From contig CAMZAW010000003.1 of NCBI GenBank assembly GCA_947304335.1, positions 1 through 40,682 on the forward strand: DNA of 40,682 nt, written 5' to 3'. This DNA comes from an uncultured Candidatus Saccharibacteria bacterium (lineage in GTDB: Bacteria > Patescibacteriota > Saccharimonadia > Saccharimonadales > Saccharimonadaceae). Shown here in pieces: positions 9,363 to 17,602 of the stretch. Each line of letters starts with the position of its first letter. Positions within the stretch are counted from its first letter, which is position 1. Under the pieces are notes generated by a model that was given only the letters and a program-made list of their open reading frames with translations, did no database searches and had not been told where the DNA came from. The translations under genes were made by a program, and so were the position numbers.

Positions 9363-12290
9363 TTAAGCTTTCTGCAACGAAATCGTCACATTTTCACCAT
9401 TCACCTTGACGATCTCATCGTAGGCATAGTTCCCTTCGGTCACTACGCTATCGGCTAATACTTCAGCCATAAAGAGGTCGCTGAAGCCTTCTGGCACTTC
9501 GCATGACACGGATAATAATATATGGTCATTTACGGTAAGACCAGCCTTCTTACGAGCAGCTTGCACGGAGCGAATCAGCTCGCGCACAAAGCCCTCGGCT
9601 TCAAGCTCTGGCGTCAGGGTTTTGTTCAAATAATTTTTATCACCCTGAGTAACTTTTTTAACGTTGACTTCGTCAGCGATAATGCCTTCATAAAATTCTG
9701 GCAATTTCTCGCCGGCATAGGTCATCTCAGAGAGCGGCTGGCGCACCTTAATTTGCTCTTCCGTCTCTGTTTTGTTCATCCTCATGGCCAGACCTTCGGT
9801 AATAATCTCACGGCAACGTTTCATATCGTTTAGAACATCCAAATCGTCAATTTCTGTAGTCTTTGGATAATCCAAAAGGTGTACAGACTCTCCAGAACCA
9901 GTCATCTTCTGATATAGTTCCTCAGCCAGGAATGGCGTAAATGGCGCCATCATCATCGCGATACGCACAAGAACTGTATAAAGCGTCCAGAAGGCTTCTT
10001 TCTTGTCCTCCTCGTTCTCATTTTTGTTGAAACGACGACGAGAACGACGTACAAACCAGTTAGAAAGATCGTCTACAAACGGTAAAACGCCTTCAAGAGC
10101 CTTTGGAATATTATATTCATGCATTCCCTCAATAATTTCTGCCTTCACTTCATAAAGACGAGCGATAATCCAGCGGTCTAGTGGGTTCTTTAGATCAGAA
10201 ATAAGCTTACCGGCTGGTCTCCAACCGTTTTCCGAATCCCAACCTTCTGCTTCAGCATAAGTCGTAAAGAAGTCATAAACGTTCCAAATCATCGAAAGTT
10301 TACGATTCACATCGGAGACATCCTTATCGAGCAAAGCGAAGTCTTCGCCGGACAAAACTGGCGAGCTAAGTAGCAAGAAGCGCAGTGAATCTGCCGAATA
10401 TTTATCCATCAATTCGTTTGGATCGGTGTAATTGCCGAGCGACTTGCTCATCTTGCGGCCATCGTTACCGGCCAAAGTACCAGTCGTAATCACGTTTTTA
10501 TACGCGTTATGGCCAAATAGAGCCGTATTTACGCAGTGAACATAGTAAAACCATGCACGCACCTGGCCCACATACTCCACGATAAAGTCAGCTGGGTAGT
10601 TTTGTTCAAACTTTTCTTTGTTCTCGAACGGATAGTGTAGTTGCGCGAATGGCATCGAGCCAGATTCAAACCAACAGTCTAACACCTTTTCGATGCGTTT
10701 GAAATGCTCGCCATCGATATCGAACTCGATTTCATCCACCCATGGGCGGTGATAGTCTTCAAGGCGCTTACCAGAAAGTTCATAAAGCTCGTCATACGAA
10801 CCAACCACTTTCACGGTGCCTTTATCGCCCTTCCAAACTGGCATTGCCGTAGCCCAGAAGCGATCGCGAGAAAGGTTCCAGTCTGGTGCCGCCTCAATAT
10901 TCTTAGCAAAGCGGCCGTGTTTCAAGTATTCTGGGAACCAGTTGATATTCTCATTCTCCGCGAGCATCAAAGCCTTTGAGCCATCCACATCAAAGAACCA
11001 GCTAGGAAATGCACGGTAAATAATACGTTCCTTGCTGCGCGGGTTGAATGGATATTCGTGCTGGATATATTCAATCTTGTAGACAATTCCCTTTTCTTCT
11101 AGGCACTTAGCGATAAACTTGTTACCTGCCCACACCTGAATACCACTTTCATCGGTATCGCGCACACCAAGTTCGTGCAATTTCTCGGCCATTTCTGGCA
11201 AGTAGTAGCCATTTTCATCTAGGCAGTCCACAAAATCCACGTCAAACTTTTGAGAGAGTGCATAATCGTCTTCACCATAAGCCGGAGCGATATGCACAAT
11301 GCCAGTACCATCTTCAGCAGACACGAAGTCGCCTGGAAGCACCGTGTAAGTATCTTTGCGGCGCACCGTACCAGCCTTGCCATCGGCGCCAAGATCAAAG
11401 AGACCATCAGCCACTTCAATAATTGGTTCGTACTTTTTGCCAACTAGAGCTTCGCCTTTCACTGCTTTCACAGGCTTAAGGCCTTCAAATAGCACCTTAG
11501 CGCGCTCCAAAGCCAAAATCAGCGTGTTACCATCTACTTCAAAGTAACCATACTCAAGTTTTGGATTAATAGCGAGCGCCATATTGGCTGGCAAAGTCCA
11601 TGGCGTAGTCGTCCAAGCGAGGAAATAAGCATCCTCACCCACAACCTTAAACTTCACGTAAGCCGATGGGTCCGTTACCACCTGGTAAGCATCGTTATCC
11701 ATCGTTACTTCGGCTTTCGAAACTGGTGTTGCGAACTTCGTATCGTACATCAACACCTTGCGGCCTTCGTAAATCTTGCCCTTTTCATAAAGCGTCTTAA
11801 ACGCCCACCACACGGACTCCATAAAGTCCTTGTTCATCGTGCGATAGCAGTTATCAAAATCTACCCAGCGGCCGATACGATCAATCGTACCACGCCAAGT
11901 CTCAGAATTTGCCACCATCGACTCACGAGCCTTAATAATATATTCTTCAAGAGACCATTTGGTACCAATTTCGCGGCGATCCGTAATACCAAGCTGTTTT
12001 TCCACGAAATTTTCTGCCGGGAGACCATGGCAGTCCCAACCCCAACGGCGTTCCACACGGTAGCCGTTCATCGTCCAAAAGCGTGGCACTGCATCCTTCA
12101 CGATTGAAGAAAGCAACGTACCATGATGTGGGTTACCTGTAATAAACGGAGGCCCATCATAAAACACATACGATTGATGCGCCGGGCGGTTTTCGACCGA
12201 CTTTTCAAAGGTTTTGTCTTGTTTCCACCACTCCACGAGTGCCTTTTCGTACTCGATGGCGCGGCGACGATTCCCTGCTTGGTATTTCAT
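9363..12290 (-). CDS. ileS: Isoleucyl-tRNA synthetase
   Basis: 975 aa; class I motifs FYDGPPFITGNPHHGTLLSS, WGWDCHGLPAE, KMSKSLGNYTDP. Confidence 0.95.
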   Translation of the reverse strand: MKYQAGNRRRAIEYEKALVEWWKQDKTFEKSVENRPAHQSYVFYDGPPFITGNPHHGTLLSSIVKDAVPRFWTMNGYRVERRWGWDCHGLPAENFVEKQLGITDRREIGTKWSLEEYIIKARESMVANSETWRGTIDRIGRWVDFDNCYRTMNKDFMESVWWAFKTLYEKGKIYEGRKVLMYDTKFATPVSKAEVTMDNDAYQVVTDPSAYVKFKVVGEDAYFLAWTTTPWTLPANMALAINPKLEYGYFEVDGNTLILALERAKVLFEGLKPVKAVKGEALVGKKYEPIIEVADGLFDLGADGKAGTVRRKDTYTVLPGDFVSAEDGTGIVHIAPAYGEDDYALSQKFDVDFVDCLDENGYYLPEMAEKLHELGVRDTDESGIQVWAGNKFIAKCLEEKGIVYKIEYIQHEYPFNPRSKERIIYRAFPSWFFDVDGSKALMLAENENINWFPEYLKHGRFAKNIEAAPDWNLSRDRFWATAMPVWKGDKGTVKVVGSYDELYELSGKRLEDYHRPWVDEIEFDIDGEHFKRIEKVLDCWFESGSMPFAQLHYPFENKEKFEQNYPADFIVEYVGQVRAWFYYVHCVNTALFGHNAYKNVITTGTLAGNDGRKMSKSLGNYTDPNELMDKYSADSLRFLLLSSPVLSGEDFALLDKDVSDVNRKLSMIWNVYDFFTTYAEAEGWDSENGWRPAGKLISDLKNPLDRWIIARLYEVKAEIIEGMHEYNIPKALEGVLPFVDDLSNWFVRRSRRRFNKNENEEDKKEAFWTLYTVLVRIAMMMAPFTPFLAEELYQKMTGSGESVHLLDYPKTTEIDDLDVLNDMKRCREIITEGLAMRMNKTETEEQIKVRQPLSEMTYAGEKLPEFYEGIIADEVNVKKVTQGDKNYLNKTLTPELEAEGFVRELIRSVQAARKKAGLTVNDHILLSVSCEVPEGFSDLFMAEVLADSVVTEGNYAYDEIVKVNGENVTISLQKA

Positions 12291-12307
12291 TTTGTCTCCT
12301 TTAAATT

Positions 12308-12465
12308 AAAAAATCCAATGCTTTTCGCATTGGAACTCATGTGAGCGGTACCATCCAATTTCTAGCCGAGGCTAGCCCTTAATTCGTCTTTTACGCAGAT
12401 TCACGAGCGATTCTACTTGGTTTCCCGTTCTTTCGCCAGCTCGCAGTTGATAGCTGCTCTAACGC
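12308..12465 (-). promoter_or_regulatory. T-box riboswitch (tRNA-Ile responsive leader) of ileS with terminator
   Basis: Minus strand: GCAG-CTATCAA-CTGC hairpin with ATC in loop (12449..12451); AGTAGAA; CTAGCC-TC-GGCTAG stem; TTGGATGGTACCGCTC T-box; terminator TCCAATGC-GAAAA-GCATTGGA-TTTTTT; alternative ATTGGA/TCCAAT antiterminator pairing. Confidence 0.88.
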
Positions 12466-12512
12466 TTTTCTACATCATATCATATTTGCATCGTAAAGAA
12501 AACTGCACACGC

Positions 12513-12767
12513 TTAAATCGCGTAATACAGCACTTCATCAATCAGCGGCAAAGTCTTTCCCCGCCAACTACTTACCACCGAGCCATTATTGTCGAGCGCC
12601 AAAATCGTCGGGTACTCTACCACGTCATAAGTTTCGCAAAAAATCTCATCCTTATCTGGGTCAACCACCTCAATTTCGCGGCCAGTTTGGCGACGAAAAT
12701 TCTCTAGCCACTCAAAAACCATGCGTGAATAATCCTGGTTGTCCCGATAAACACATACCACCCTCAT
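12513..12767 (-). CDS. Thioredoxin/glutaredoxin-fold-like small protein without CXXC
   Basis: 84 aa; VVCVYRDNQDYSR...YDVVEYPTILALDNNGSVVSSWRG resembles a thioredoxin fold with cis-Pro (YPT) but has one Cys at the active-site position. Confidence 0.5.
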   Translation of the reverse strand: MRVVCVYRDNQDYSRMVFEWLENFRRQTGREIEVVDPDKDEIFCETYDVVEYPTILALDNNGSVVSSWRGKTLPLIDEVLYYAI

Positions 12768-12771
12768 TTTT

Positions 12772-13224
12772 TTATCCTTTTTTAGCTTGTTGTTCTTTTA
12801 GAATCTTTTCAAAGTCATCGAGCGTCTTAAATTCGCGGAATACGCTAGCAAAACGCACATAAGCAACTTCATTCACCTTAGCGAGCACGTCGAGGACGGC
12901 CTCACCAATTTGTTTTGAAGTAATTTGATCAGTACCGTAACTATATAGTATATCCGATGCCTTATTCACCACTTCTTCAACTTCAAGTTCAGAATTAAAG
13001 AATTTACCTACACTACGGCGCACTGCAAGAAGCAACTTATCACGATCAAAAATCTCTTTGTTGCCACTGCGTTTTAACACCGTAAGTGGTGGCATTTCAA
13101 TACGCTCATACGTTGTAAAACGATGCCCATCCGGCGCCTCACGGCGCCTACGAATCATCTTGCCATCAACCGTCTCGCGGCTTTCCAAAACTTTGCTATC
13201 TCCAATTCGAAATTTCGGTTCCAT
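12772..13224 (-). CDS. nrdR: NrdR-type ribonucleotide reductase regulator lacking the zinc-ribbon cysteines
   Basis: SKVLESRETVDGKMIRRRREAPDGHRFTTYERIE followed by ATP-cone VLKRSGNKEIFDRDKLLLAVRRS and YVRFASVFREF. Confidence 0.88.
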   Translation of the reverse strand: MEPKFRIGDSKVLESRETVDGKMIRRRREAPDGHRFTTYERIEMPPLTVLKRSGNKEIFDRDKLLLAVRRSVGKFFNSELEVEEVVNKASDILYSYGTDQITSKQIGEAVLDVLAKVNEVAYVRFASVFREFKTLDDFEKILKEQQAKKG

Positions 13225-13241
13225 CCGCGCCTCCTAAATCT

Positions 13242-14414
13242 TTAATCTTTTTTCTTGCGGTTGCGAAGTCTTTCTCTTAGTGAAGGCGGCACATCCATTT
13301 CGTCGTCTTCTTCTGGCTCTGGTTCTGGTTCTTCTTTGATAGAATCCCACACGTTGCCTTTGTTTTCCTCGGCAAACTCTTTAGGATCAGCTGCTGGAGC
13401 TTCGTTTTCCATGCTTTCGGCTGGAGTCTCATCAGCTGGTTGCTCAGCTACGGTATCAACTGTAGAGTAATCGGAGTCAAAGCCGGTAGCCACCACAGTA
13501 ACATAGATTTCGTCTTGGAGCTCTGGGCGGACCGATGCACCAAAGATAATATTGGCATCTGGAGAAACTGCACCAGTAATGACCTCGGCGGCTTCTTGGA
13601 TTTCGCTCATCGACATATCATAGCCACCAGATACTGAGAAGAGGACGCCACGTGCACCTTCAATCTTGACCTCAATAAGTGGGGATTCAACAGCTTGTTG
13701 TGCAGCAAGCACAGCGCGGTTTTCACCAGAAGCGTGGCCAATGCCCATAAGAGCGGAGCCAGCGTTCTTCATGATAGCCTTAACATCGGCAAAGTCGAGG
13801 TTGATAAGGGAGTGCTCAGTAATGAGCTCGGAAATACCTTGCACGCCTTGGCGAAGCACATCGTCAGCGATTTTGAAGGTATCAATAAGAGGAGTACGAG
13901 GATCAATAGTTTGGAGTAAGCGATCGTTTGGAATGGTGATAAGAGCATCTACTTGGCGAGCCAATTTATCGATGGCAGCCTCAGCATTTGCGCGGCGCTT
14001 AGCCCCTTCAAAGGTGAATGGCTTAGTAGCCACACCCACGGTAAGAATGTCTTTCTTGCGAGCTTCTTCGGCGACAATTGGGCCAGCACCAGAACCAGTA
14101 CCACCACCAGCACCGAGCGTAATAAATACCATATCGGCACCATCAAGAGCCTTATCAATGGCTTCACGGCCTTCTTCGGCAGCTTCGCGGCCTTTTTCTG
14201 GATCACCACCAGCACCTAAACCTTTACCAATGTGAACTTTTACGTCGGCAGCAGAGTGATGCAAAGCTTGTGCATCGGTATTGATTGCAACAAACTCAAC
14301 TCCTGATAGGCCAACTTCTTTCATGCGGTCCACGGCTGAACCACCGGCACCACCAACGCCCACAACCTTAATGCTTGCTGAACTTTCCACCTCTGTCGGT
14401 TTAATTTCTGGCAT
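13242..14414 (-). CDS. ftsZ: Cell division protein FtsZ
   Basis: GGAGGSAVDRM, GAGGGTGSGAGP, NAGSALMGIG, C-terminal DVPPSLRERLRNRKKKD. Confidence 0.97.
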   Translation of the reverse strand: MPEIKPTEVESSASIKVVGVGGAGGSAVDRMKEVGLSGVEFVAINTDAQALHHSAADVKVHIGKGLGAGGDPEKGREAAEEGREAIDKALDGADMVFITLGAGGGTGSGAGPIVAEEARKKDILTVGVATKPFTFEGAKRRANAEAAIDKLARQVDALITIPNDRLLQTIDPRTPLIDTFKIADDVLRQGVQGISELITEHSLINLDFADVKAIMKNAGSALMGIGHASGENRAVLAAQQAVESPLIEVKIEGARGVLFSVSGGYDMSMSEIQEAAEVITGAVSPDANIIFGASVRPELQDEIYVTVVATGFDSDYSTVDTVAEQPADETPAESMENEAPAADPKEFAEENKGNVWDSIKEEPEPEPEEDDEMDVPPSLRERLRNRKKKD

Positions 14415-14482
14415 ATTAAATCCTCGCTTAAAAAACTATACTTATAGTATAGCATATTTCCCTAGGATACAACCAAAAATCC

Positions 14483-15721
14483 CTAAAACTTTTTGAAGAG
14501 TCTTTTTAATAAGCCCTCTTTGTTAGCAGGCTTGGCTTTCTTGGCTGGCTTATTAGCAGCCTTCTTAGCTGGTTTTGCATTATACTGAGCATCTTCTGCG
14601 GCCATCATAGCAAGACCCACAGCCGTCGCAAATTCTGGCTTTTCAATGGCTTCCGCCACACCGTCAAGCCCAGTTGGCTTGCCGATACGAGCTGAAGCTT
14701 CGAGTACTTTCTTAGCAAACAAATCAATGTCACGCATCTTGGCGCCACCACCAGTTAGCACCACACCTTCTGGTAAACGCTGATCGTATTTAGCAGATTT
14801 GAGTTTCTTGCGCACTTCGCTAAAAATCTCATCAAGACGAGCTTTTACAACTTCCTCAACTTCTTTACGATTGAAGGTTTTTTCGTCTTTCCCTACCTTG
14901 ATAACTGGGCTCTTTTCGTTATCAAAATCGCCCGTCACAAAGCGTTGTTTAATCTCTTCAGCAGTTTCTGGGTCAATCGCGAGCACAATCGCAAGATCGT
15001 TCGTGACGTTGTTAGAGCCAGCTGGCACCACGCCAACATATTGCAAATCGCCTTCTTCATAGACCGCAACAGACGTAGTAGCAGCGCCCATATCAATCAC
15101 AGCCACGCCATTTTCCTTTTGGCGTTCGGTCAAAACAGCCTTTGCGGCAGCCACTGCGCTTGGCACCAATCTCTCGGTGTTTACATTGGCAGCCTCAGCG
15201 GCTTTTTTCAAGTTTTCACAGTTTGGAGTCAAAGCCGAAATCACGCAGGCGCGCATCTCAAGCCTTGCACCAGACATGCCGATTGGGTCTTTAATACCCG
15301 CCTGGCCGTCGAGAGCATATTCTAGAGGAATCACGTCGAGAACATCGCGATTTGCTGGAATCCTGCCAGTCACCGCCACATCTTCAACACGGTTTAAATC
15401 TTCGTCAGTAATTTCATGCTCTACAGTGCCAACTGCAATCATACCTTCGGTATGAGTAGAAAGCAGCTGTGAACCATTGATAGAAACATAGGCCGAATTC
15501 ACATCGCGACCACTCATCCGCTCGACTTCCTCGAGCATCTTATCAATCGCCTCGGCCGGGCCCGCTAGATTTGCTGGCACACCTTTGCGCATGCCATTAG
15601 ATTTGCCTTCGTTATAACCAATGATGGCAATCTTGCCAGAATCAGAAACCGTCGCAACAACCGCGCGAACGTTCTCCGTTCCAACATCAAGACCCGTCAC
15701 ATAATGACTTATTTCATCCAT
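14483..15721 (-). CDS. ftsA: Cell division protein FtsA
   Basis: TGLDVGTENVRAVV, VIDMGAATTSVAVYEEGDL, VLTGGGAKMRDID, C-terminal amphipathic LLKRLFKKF after a PAKKA-rich linker. Confidence 0.95.
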   Translation of the reverse strand: MDEISHYVTGLDVGTENVRAVVATVSDSGKIAIIGYNEGKSNGMRKGVPANLAGPAEAIDKMLEEVERMSGRDVNSAYVSINGSQLLSTHTEGMIAVGTVEHEITDEDLNRVEDVAVTGRIPANRDVLDVIPLEYALDGQAGIKDPIGMSGARLEMRACVISALTPNCENLKKAAEAANVNTERLVPSAVAAAKAVLTERQKENGVAVIDMGAATTSVAVYEEGDLQYVGVVPAGSNNVTNDLAIVLAIDPETAEEIKQRFVTGDFDNEKSPVIKVGKDEKTFNRKEVEEVVKARLDEIFSEVRKKLKSAKYDQRLPEGVVLTGGGAKMRDIDLFAKKVLEASARIGKPTGLDGVAEAIEKPEFATAVGLAMMAAEDAQYNAKPAKKAANKPAKKAKPANKEGLLKRLFKKF

Positions 15722-15739
15722 AAGCGTATTATAGCATAT

Positions 15740-16486
15740 TTATTTTGCAAGTGTCAAAACTTCGTAGCCGTCTTCGGTGACGAGCACAGTGTGCTCACAA
15801 TGGCAGCCAATCGAACCGTCCTTCATACGTACGGTCCAGTTGCTATCTCTATCAACATAATTTGCCGGCTTGCCAAGGCAGCTCATCGGCTCGATACAAA
15901 TCGTATCGCCCACTTTCAAAGTATAACCAGTTCCCTTTTTGCCATAGTTCGGTACCTCTGGTTCCTCGTGCATTTCTTTGCCGATACCATGACCGACATA
16001 GTTTTCGATCACGCCTAGTTTGCCAGCACGGAGCACTTTTTCAACTGCCGCAGCAATATCGCCAATCTTCGCGCCTGGCTTTACCTGTTCAATTCCCTCC
16101 CACATCGCAGATTCTGTCACGCTAATCATCTTCTTTACAGCTGGCGAACCTTTCTCGCCCACAATCATCGTAAATGCAGAATCCGTAAAGTAACCTTTGT
16201 AGTAAATATCAAGATCAAAGGAGACTTTGTCACCTTCCTCAAATGGCTCATCCGTTGGCGCACCGTGCACCAATTCGTCGTTTACGGAAATGCAAATCGC
16301 ACCCGGAAACTCTTCCTCGAGCATATCGTAAGCCACGCCCGCACCCCGCGCTACAATTTCTTTGCGCACCCAGGCATCAACTTCTTTGCCGGTCATCCCC
16401 GGCTTTACATACTCTTTTAAATCAGCAAGTAATCTGCCAAGAATCGCCCCACCCTCGCGCATGGCCTGAATTTTATCATTCGCCAT
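15740..16486 (-). CDS. map: Type I methionine aminopeptidase
   Basis: ICISVNDELVHGAPTD, VSFDLDIYYKGYFTDSAFT, GHGIGKEMHEEPEVPN. Confidence 0.95.
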   Translation of the reverse strand: MANDKIQAMREGGAILGRLLADLKEYVKPGMTGKEVDAWVRKEIVARGAGVAYDMLEEEFPGAICISVNDELVHGAPTDEPFEEGDKVSFDLDIYYKGYFTDSAFTMIVGEKGSPAVKKMISVTESAMWEGIEQVKPGAKIGDIAAAVEKVLRAGKLGVIENYVGHGIGKEMHEEPEVPNYGKKGTGYTLKVGDTICIEPMSCLGKPANYVDRDSNWTVRMKDGSIGCHCEHTVLVTEDGYEVLTLAK

Positions 16487-17069
16487 AACTACGCTCGATT
16501 TCTCCGCCGTTCACATCACTAGATTGAATTTTTGCCGATGGCACCATCTTGCGCACCACCTCAATCAAACGATCCGTCACCGCATCCACTGCGCCAACAC
16601 CGTCAACTTCTACCGTTTCGATGCCCTTTTCGGCCAACATTTCACGCATGGTTGCCATGTTTTCTTCAAAAATTTCGAAGCGGCGATTAATGGCTTCTTC
16701 GTCCTTGTCATCATCGCGACCACGCAAAGCCAAGCGCTCCAAAAGCTCGTCCTTTGGCACTTCCAAGATAATGGCGCCGTCAATTTTGTCGGCCATATGT
16801 TCCATCATCCACTTTGCCTGGGTTACATCACGTGGATAACCATCCAAAATCACATCAAAACCTTCGGATTCAGCTTTCTCGATTTGCGCCGTCATCAAAC
16901 GAATCACATCGTTATCATCGACTAATTCACCTTTGTCCAGAGTCTCCTTAAACTCGCCAGTATCACGAAGCACCTGCCCCACCGACAGCGTCCTCCAACC
17001 AAAAAGTTCCGCCAGAGCTTTGCCCTGCGTACCTTTACCAGAACCAGCTAATCCGAATAGTATGATCAT
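16476..17069 (-). CDS. adk: Adenylate kinase (short LID)
   Basis: GLAGSGKGTQGKALAE P-loop, DGYPRDVTQA, RGRDDDKDEEAINRR. Confidence 0.92.
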   Translation of the reverse strand: MIILFGLAGSGKGTQGKALAELFGWRTLSVGQVLRDTGEFKETLDKGELVDDNDVIRLMTAQIEKAESEGFDVILDGYPRDVTQAKWMMEHMADKIDGAIILEVPKDELLERLALRGRDDDKDEEAINRRFEIFEENMATMREMLAEKGIETVEVDGVGAVDAVTDRLIEVVRKMVPSAKIQSSDVNGGEIERSYGE

Positions 17070-17097
17070 TTTTATCTCCTTTACTCTATAATTATAT

Positions 17098-17126
17098 CAA
17101 AAATGCCTCCCTGTGGGAGGCATTTT
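17098..17126 (-). terminator. Terminator after rpsU
   Basis: AAAATGCCTCCC-ACA-GGGAGGCATTTTT on the minus strand. Confidence 0.85.
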
Positions 17127-17127
17127 C

Positions 17128-17346
17128 TTATTTTAATCCTAACTTGATTCTCTCGGTCTTCTCAGCCTTGCGAGCTTCACGGATGATAGCCTTAAGTCTG
17201 CGTTCGCGTTTAGAAATTGGTTTGCTAAAGCGCATTTGTGACTTCTTGAGAGGCATTACTCCACTCTGGAGAACCTTGCGGTTGAAGCGACGAATGATGT
17301 TTTCGTTGGCTTCGTTCTGATCTTTTCTAGTAACTTTAATTGCCAT
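17128..17346 (-). CDS. rpsU: 30S ribosomal protein bS21
   Basis: 72 aa basic protein; NIIRRFNRKVLQSGV and SKRERRLKAIIREARK. Confidence 0.85.
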   Translation of the reverse strand: MAIKVTRKDQNEANENIIRRFNRKVLQSGVMPLKKSQMRFSKPISKRERRLKAIIREARKAEKTERIKLGLK

Positions 17347-17484
17347 ATTGCGAACAATTATACCACCCCTGTCTGAAAATTACAACCCTTTTTATTACGA
17401 GGTTCCCATCCAAACAAAAAAGAGACTCGAAATTGAGCAAAGCGAAATCCGAGTCTCCCTTTTTGAGTTTTATTTCCAACAAAA

Positions 17485-17561
17485 TGGCGGACACGACGAG
17501 ACTCGAACTCGCGACCTCCGCCGTGACAGGGCGGCGCTCTAACCAACTGAGCTACGTGTCC
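17485..17561 (-). tRNA. tRNA-Asp (GTC), CCA encoded
   Basis: GGACACGTAGCTCAGTTGGTTAGAGCGCCGCCCTGTCACGGCGGAGGTCGCGAGTTCGAGTCTCGTCGTGTCCGCCA folds as a cloverleaf. Confidence 0.97.
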
Positions 17562-17602
17562 ACCTAGCGACTATTATATCATAGGTGTTCTTTTTATCAA
17601 GG

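Noticed and set aside
13666-14235. 189-aa ORF antisense to ftsZ
   Set aside because: Ser/Ala-rich antisense frame typical of GC-skewed codons; ftsZ is unambiguous.
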